NCBI GenBank assembly: GCA_023133315.1
Contig: JAGLWR010000086.1
Coordinates: 1 to 5,351, forward strand
DNA from: Methanomicrobia archaeon
GTDB taxonomy: Archaea; Methanobacteriota_B; Thermococci; Methanofastidiosales; B48-G16
Direction of reading: 5' to 3'
Length of the DNA: 5,351 bases
Shown: piece after piece, positions 5,098 through 5,351 of the stretch
How positions within the stretch are numbered: the stretch's first letter is position 1
Layout of the letters: every line of letters begins with the position of its first letter
The notes under the pieces: model-generated
What the model was told of the DNA's origin: nothing
The model's database searches: none
Seen by the model: the letters and a program-made list of their open reading frames with translations, nothing else
Translations under genes and position numbers: made by a program

Positions 5098-5351
5098 TTA
5101 AGAGCATGTGATGCCCAATATTTCTTGGATCTCTTCACAGCACTTCTTAGCTTTTAAAAGTTCGTTGTTCGCGTAGATTGTATTCCCAGTCGTGTTTGCA
5201 TTGTCGATGTGTCCCTGCATTTCATCCAACAATGCTTGCACATCTTCAGACACATCTTCCGGTAAGTTATCCGTTATGCATTCCAGACATGTGTTCACCT
5301 GTCTCAGATGATAGTTTTTCAATGGAATGAAGGCTGCGATGGGATTGACTG
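5098..5351 (-). CDS. C-terminal part of a helical, cysteine-containing protein (partial)
   Basis: The frame is open from the right edge to the stop at 5098, so the beginning probably lies outside the window. The only start-like codon visible is a TTG at 5322, and in-frame coding continues upstream of it (NPIAAFIPLKNYHLR), so I treat the gene as 5'-truncated. The visible ~84 residues are acidic and predicted helical. Counted from the TTG codon they have Cys12, Cys15, Cys61, Cys62 and Cys73, and a segment NTTGNTIYANNELLKA. That segment resembles, from memory, a helix-hairpin unit near the C-terminus of some archaeal secreted proteins (GN-x-IYAN followed by LLKA). I cannot name a family. The gene converges on the peptidase gene, with T-tracts ending both. 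Confidence 0.6.
   Translation of the reverse strand, partial: VNPIAAFIPLKNYHLRQVNTCLECITDNLPEDVSEDVQALLDEMQGHIDNANTTGNTIYANNELLKAKKCCEEIQEILGITCS

Noticed and set aside
1..5351. tRNA, rRNA, CRISPR array, transposase or attachment site
   Set aside because: I saw no cloverleaf, no regularly spaced repeats, and no transposase or integrase motifs on either strand.

Overview
This is AT-rich DNA, probably from an archaeon. The clues are TATA-like boxes (a TTTATAAA sits about 52 bp before one start codon), T-tract terminators, archaeal-like Shine-Dalgarno sequences (AAGGAGAT, AGAGGTG), and a tRNA-guanine-transglycosylase-fold protein closer to the archaeal/DpdA side of that family. None of this is decisive, and an AT-rich bacterium is not excluded.

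Layout. Positions 1580 down to 1 (minus strand) hold a tight three-gene cluster. It starts with a divergent TGT/DpdA-like protein (315 aa). A 176-aa protein of unknown function overlaps its end by 37 nt. A third gene starts at the base after that gene's stop codon and runs off the left edge; its first 46 residues resemble the start of a NYN/PIN-like nuclease. Positions 1581-2064 are a divergent intergenic region with nested inverted repeats and a G-rich island that abuts a TATA box. Positions 2065-3015 (plus) encode a two-span membrane protein with a large, cysteine-containing extracytoplasmic domain and no recognised family. Positions 3016-3248 are mostly intergenic, but hold an open frame that continues in the frame of the membrane gene and may be a small gene or a gene remnant. 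Positions 3249-5036 (plus) encode an M3-family oligoendopeptidase F with a complete zinc site, ending in a terminator hairpin. A converging minus-strand gene (5098 to beyond the right edge) encodes the C-terminal end of a helical, cysteine-containing protein.

How the genes relate. The minus-strand cluster is translationally coupled and probably one transcript. If the TGT-like and NYN-like calls are right, it joins a nucleic-acid base-exchange fold to a possible nuclease, a pairing that would suit RNA or DNA modification, processing or defence; this is inference. The TGT-like protein appears to lack both catalytic aspartates (Gly81 and Cys226 in the aligned positions), which is the most unusual feature here. 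The peptidase is a housekeeping-type enzyme with no evident link to its neighbours. Its last ~110 codons use clearly different synonymous codons from the rest of the gene.
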